From contig CACZNY010000304.1 of assembly GCA_902782655.1 (NCBI GenBank), forward strand, positions 1-7,731: a stretch of DNA of 7,731 nt, written 5' to 3'. The position numbers and the translations under genes are program-made. Origin of the DNA: an uncultured Lachnospiraceae bacterium. GTDB taxonomy: Bacteria > Bacillota > Clostridia > Lachnospirales > Lachnospiraceae. Shown here piece after piece: positions 4,774 to 7,731 of the stretch. The stretch's first letter is position 1; every line of letters begins with the position of its first letter. The notes below the pieces were generated by a model. The model ran no database searches. It had not been told where the DNA came from and saw nothing but the letters and a program-made list of their open reading frames with translations.

Positions 4774-7731
4774 ATGGGGACCTACGGAGAAAGACTGAAT
4801 AATTCCAAATCATATGAGGAAACCGTGACATCTATTATGTGTCAGATTCTCTTCGGCTGCCTCCTTCTTGTTCCCCTGATGATAGTCCTTGCCAAAACGA
4901 AGGTTCTGAATATAACCACTGACCTTCTTTTTATGATTTGTTTTTCCCTGATCTTTGCGACACTTGCTCCGTATATGTTCTATATCAGCAAGATGCCGAT
5001 AAAAATCATCAAGTACTATATAGCCATAACGATGATGATATCAGTGTCGCTATTTTCACTGATACCTGATTCCAGCGTCAGGGCAGGGTATTTCATAGGC
5101 ATAGCTGTCGCTATGGTCTATCTTGATGTGAAGATGATGGCTGTCCTGAGCGTCATATCCTACCTTATGATGAATCTCTGTCTCTTTGCCATAGGGGCGA
5201 GATGGCTGATCAACGCTAACGGGAGGTTTCCGTCCCTGCAGGCTGCCATGGTACTGTACAGGTCGGCCGTGCTTACTCCTACTCTGGAATTCATAGTCCT
5301 GCTCCCGGTTTTCTTCATAGCCTGCATTCTGGCCAGACGGCACGTGATGAGGGAAGAGGAGCTTTTTATAGAGCTTTCCGCCGAGGAGGAGAGATACCGT
5401 TTGGCATTTGAGGGCTCTGATGATCTGATCTTCGACTATAACTTTGATAATGACAGGCTCACCTACTACGGCTCCATAATGGAAAAGAATGCGGACAACT
5501 CGGTGGAGCGGACGATGAGCCACGCCTTTGAGCGGCTCTCCGAAGGAGAGCTGGTACACAGCGACGATATTGCGGACGTGATAAGGCTTTTGAACGGAGA
5601 GTCGGATGAAGCGCTTAACGTCCGTCTTTGCGGCAGGGAGCCCGGGGAGTATATCTGGATAAGGATAGAAGGGCGTGTGGTCCGCCGCGGCGGCAAAAAG
5701 ATCCGTGTGGTGGGTAAGATGTCTGACATCACGGAGGAGAAGCGGAAGGAGAAGGATTTCCTTGAGGTAGCAAAAAAGGATGCTGCGACGGGATTTTTCA
5801 CCTGGGATATAGGGGAGCAGCTGATAGAAAGACTGACGGGGCAGGGTGAGAAGCTCTATTACCTTTTCTTTAAGATAATGAACCTTTCCGATATCTCTGA
5901 TGAGTATGGAAGCTTTTTTGCGGATGCCATAATATCAAGGATAGCCGAGACCTCAAAGGCCGTGATGAAGCCGGACGATTTTCTGTTCAGGCTTAATAAC
6001 GATACCTTTATCGCTATCATCAGGGACAGTGATGAGGATATGCTGAATATGATCCATTCAAGCCTTGAGCATTCACTGGATCATATATATACCGGAGATG
6101 CCGGCGAAGAGCTTGATTATATAGTGAGATTTACCTCAGACAGGAACGAGCTTCTGAGATTTGTGGAGGGCGAGGAGACCTCCGTGGTGGATCCGGTGAA
6201 AAAAAGCGGTGATCTTGACTACGAAGCCGTAAGCTTTACCTTCAATATCCTTGAGCACTCAAAGAGCTTCTCTAATTCCATGATGCTGCTCCTTGAGCAT
6301 ATCGCCAATCAGTTCAACATAGTCAATATCCATATCATGGAAAGGGATGATACTCCGGGGCTTGAGATCTGCCTTTATGATTTCAGCTCGGTGCCGGGCG
6401 GCAGCAGGTTCAATCCCGGTGAGCGCAGGGAGAGTGATACAGTCGAGCTTCAGATGACATACGATATACTTGCAAACAGCGAGTATGTCATCATGAACAG
6501 CGCTTTTCTTGCCAATTACAGCAATGAGGCCAGAGAGAGGATAACCAACGACCGCACCTCCCATTTCGTCGTTCCCATCCTTTCGGGAGGCGACGTATAC
6601 GGAACGGTTGATTATGAGCATCTGAATGTGGACTATGAGTGGCCGGAGAGGACCAAGAGCACTCTTGTGGAGGTTACAAGGTGCATGTCCACCTATCTTT
6701 TAAGGGACAGGGCGGATTCCGCAAGCCGCGCCAAGAGTGATTTCCTCGCTTCGATCTCACACGAGATAAGGACGCCTCTTAATGCAATCACCGGCTTTTC
6801 AGAGCTCATGCTTTCAAGGAGCAATCTGGATCCGGAGGCAAGAAAATTCGCCTCGGGCATCAAGGGTTCTGCCGACAATCTTCTTGCCATAATAAGCGGC
6901 ATACTTGATTTCTCCAAGATAGAGTCCGGCAAGGTGGAGATCCTGCATGATCATTTCAGGCTTTCCGAGCTTATAGCGGATCTTTACAGGATGACGGTGA
7001 TGAGCGTCAGGGAAAAGGGGCTTGATTACAATATTTCCTTTGACGGAAAGGTGCCTGACGGTCTGATAGGTGATGAGCAGAGGATAAAACAGGTGCTCTT
7101 AAACCTTGTCAGCAATGCCATCAAGTTTACCTCGGACGGCCAGATAGACCTTACGGTCTCCTTTGTCATGGATGAGGGCAGACGGTCCGGCGTCCTTATG
7201 GCATCTGTCAGTGATACGGGTACGGGCATCAGGGAGGACGAGATAAGCGTTATCTTCGAATCCTTCCGGTATGCGGATAATGCAAGGAACAAGTCCACCA
7301 AGGGTGTGGGACTCGGCCTTACCATCTGCCGTGACCTTCTGCATCTTATGAACGGAGATATAGCGGTCAAGTCAAATTACGGCGAGGGCTCCGTCTTTGA
7401 TATAAATGTTCCCATAGATGTATTTGATGAGAGACAGGCTGAGTTTGATGAAGGCTTTGCAGAGTCAAGGACCGAGGAGGTATTCCATCTGCCTTTCATC
7501 TGTCCCAGAGCCAAGATCCTCATAGTGGACGATAATAAGGTTAATCTGGATGTGGCAAAGGGGCTCATTGGACAGTATCATCCGCAGATCACCACTGCCA
7601 TGTCCGGTGATGAAGCTCTCAATATCTACTTCAGCGAGCATGATTTTGATATCATCTTTATGGATCACATGATGCCCAAGATGGACGGTATCGAATGCGT
7701 GAACCATTTAAGAAGGCTGAATGTGGACGGC
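4774..7731 (+). CDS. membrane-bound hybrid sensor histidine kinase with PAS, degenerate GGDEF and GAF-like domains (3' end cut off by the window)
   Basis: The frame stays open for 986 codons to the window edge. About six hydrophobic helices (roughly residues 21-40, 50-71, 82-97, 104-117, 122-141, 166-187) anchor it in the membrane. A PAS domain follows (about 205-325, ending in MSDITEEKRKE). Next is a GGDEF-like domain (about 334-465), opening with DAATGFF at 336 but with KIM (367-369) replacing the metal-binding DID, and NNDTF (408-412) replacing GGDEF. A GAF-like region spans about 485-640. The kinase core is intact: H-box SHEIRTPLNAI with phospho-acceptor His663, N-box Asn781, G1 box DTGTGI (814-819) and G2 box GVGLGL (844-849). 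A receiver domain begins at ILIVDDN (915-921) with likely phospho-acceptor Asp964; its C-terminal part, and any HPt domain, lie outside the window. ATG 4774 is the first start after an in-frame TGA at 4756-4758, but no good ribosome site precedes it. The family autophosphorylates with ATP and passes phosphate His to Asp. The signal and output are unknown. Confidence 0.95.
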   Translation, partial: MGTYGERLNNSKSYEETVTSIMCQILFGCLLLVPLMIVLAKTKVLNITTDLLFMICFSLIFATLAPYMFYISKMPIKIIKYYIAITMMISVSLFSLIPDSSVRAGYFIGIAVAMVYLDVKMMAVLSVISYLMMNLCLFAIGARWLINANGRFPSLQAAMVLYRSAVLTPTLEFIVLLPVFFIACILARRHVMREEELFIELSAEEERYRLAFEGSDDLIFDYNFDNDRLTYYGSIMEKNADNSVERTMSHAFERLSEGELVHSDDIADVIRLLNGESDEALNVRLCGREPGEYIWIRIEGRVVRRGGKKIRVVGKMSDITEEKRKEKDFLEVAKKDAATGFFTWDIGEQLIERLTGQGEKLYYLFFKIMNLSDISDEYGSFFADAIISRIAETSKAVMKPDDFLFRLNNDTFIAIIRDSDEDMLNMIHSSLEHSLDHIYTGDAGEELDYIVRFTSDRNELLRFVEGEETSVVDPVKKSGDLDYEAVSFTFNILEHSKSFSNSMMLLLEHIANQFNIVNIHIMERDDTPGLEICLYDFSSVPGGSRFNPGERRESDTVELQMTYDILANSEYVIMNSAFLANYSNEARERITNDRTSHFVVPILSGGDVYGTVDYEHLNVDYEWPERTKSTLVEVTRCMSTYLLRDRADSASRAKSDFLASISHEIRTPLNAITGFSELMLSRSNLDPEARKFASGIKGSADNLLAIISGILDFSKIESGKVEILHDHFRLSELIADLYRMTVMSVREKGLDYNISFDGKVPDGLIGDEQRIKQVLLNLVSNAIKFTSDGQIDLTVSFVMDEGRRSGVLMASVSDTGTGIREDEISVIFESFRYADNARNKSTKGVGLGLTICRDLLHLMNGDIAVKSNYGEGSVFDINVPIDVFDERQAEFDEGFAESRTEEVFHLPFICPRAKILIVDDNKVNLDVAKGLIGQYHPQITTAMSGDEALNIYFSEHDFDIIFMDHMMPKMDGIECVNHLRRLNVDG

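Noticed and set aside
5056..5559. Long reverse-strand open frame of 167 codons
   Set aside because: It lies wholly inside the hybrid kinase gene, opposite its last membrane helices and PAS domain. The translation is rich in Arg, His and Pro with no recognisable domain, as expected for an antisense shadow.
1..7731. Possible mobile element, prophage, CRISPR or defence island
   Set aside because: No transposase, integrase, direct repeats, tRNA or repeat-spacer pattern is visible. Codon style is uniform across all the genes.

Overview
The window reads as one co-directional, tightly packed block of chromosomal bacterial genes, all on the + strand. Codon use (many ATA, AGG and AGA codons at mid GC), the purine-rich ribosome sites, and adjacent DUF1846 and DUF4317 proteins point to a low-to-mid-GC anaerobic Firmicute, most likely a Lachnospiraceae-type Clostridium relative such as Butyrivibrio or Roseburia. 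The lineage is inferred from protein-family recognition, not from a marker gene.

Layout: bases 1-48 may be the last 15 codons of an upstream gene. Bases 49-137 are a short gap leading to a methyl-accepting chemotaxis protein with a periplasmic-type Cache sensor (138-1796). Two nucleotides later comes a full-length DUF1846/UPF0371 protein (1799-3310). Five nucleotides later comes a DUF4317 protein (3316-4488). A small unrecognised 81-codon ORF follows (4504-4749). The window ends inside a large membrane-bound hybrid sensor histidine kinase (4774 onward, 986 codons visible). I read its domains as six membrane helices, PAS, a degenerate GGDEF domain, a GAF-like domain, HisKA, HATPase and the start of a receiver domain. 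That frame never closes inside the window.

The intergenic gaps are 2, 5, 15 and 24 nt and I see no terminator between genes, so a single transcript is plausible. The two end genes are signal receptors: one feeds the chemotaxis array, the other a phosphorelay. The middle genes are conserved Clostridia proteins of unknown function. Whether the middle genes take part in signalling is inference from position only.

There is no RNA gene, mobile element, CRISPR array or phage signature. The most notable points are the GGDEF-like domain that has lost its catalytic residues within the histidine kinase, the unexplained DUF1846-DUF4317 pair between two sensory genes, and two genes that start without a clear ribosome binding site. 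I found nothing here that I can call a new defence or mobile system.
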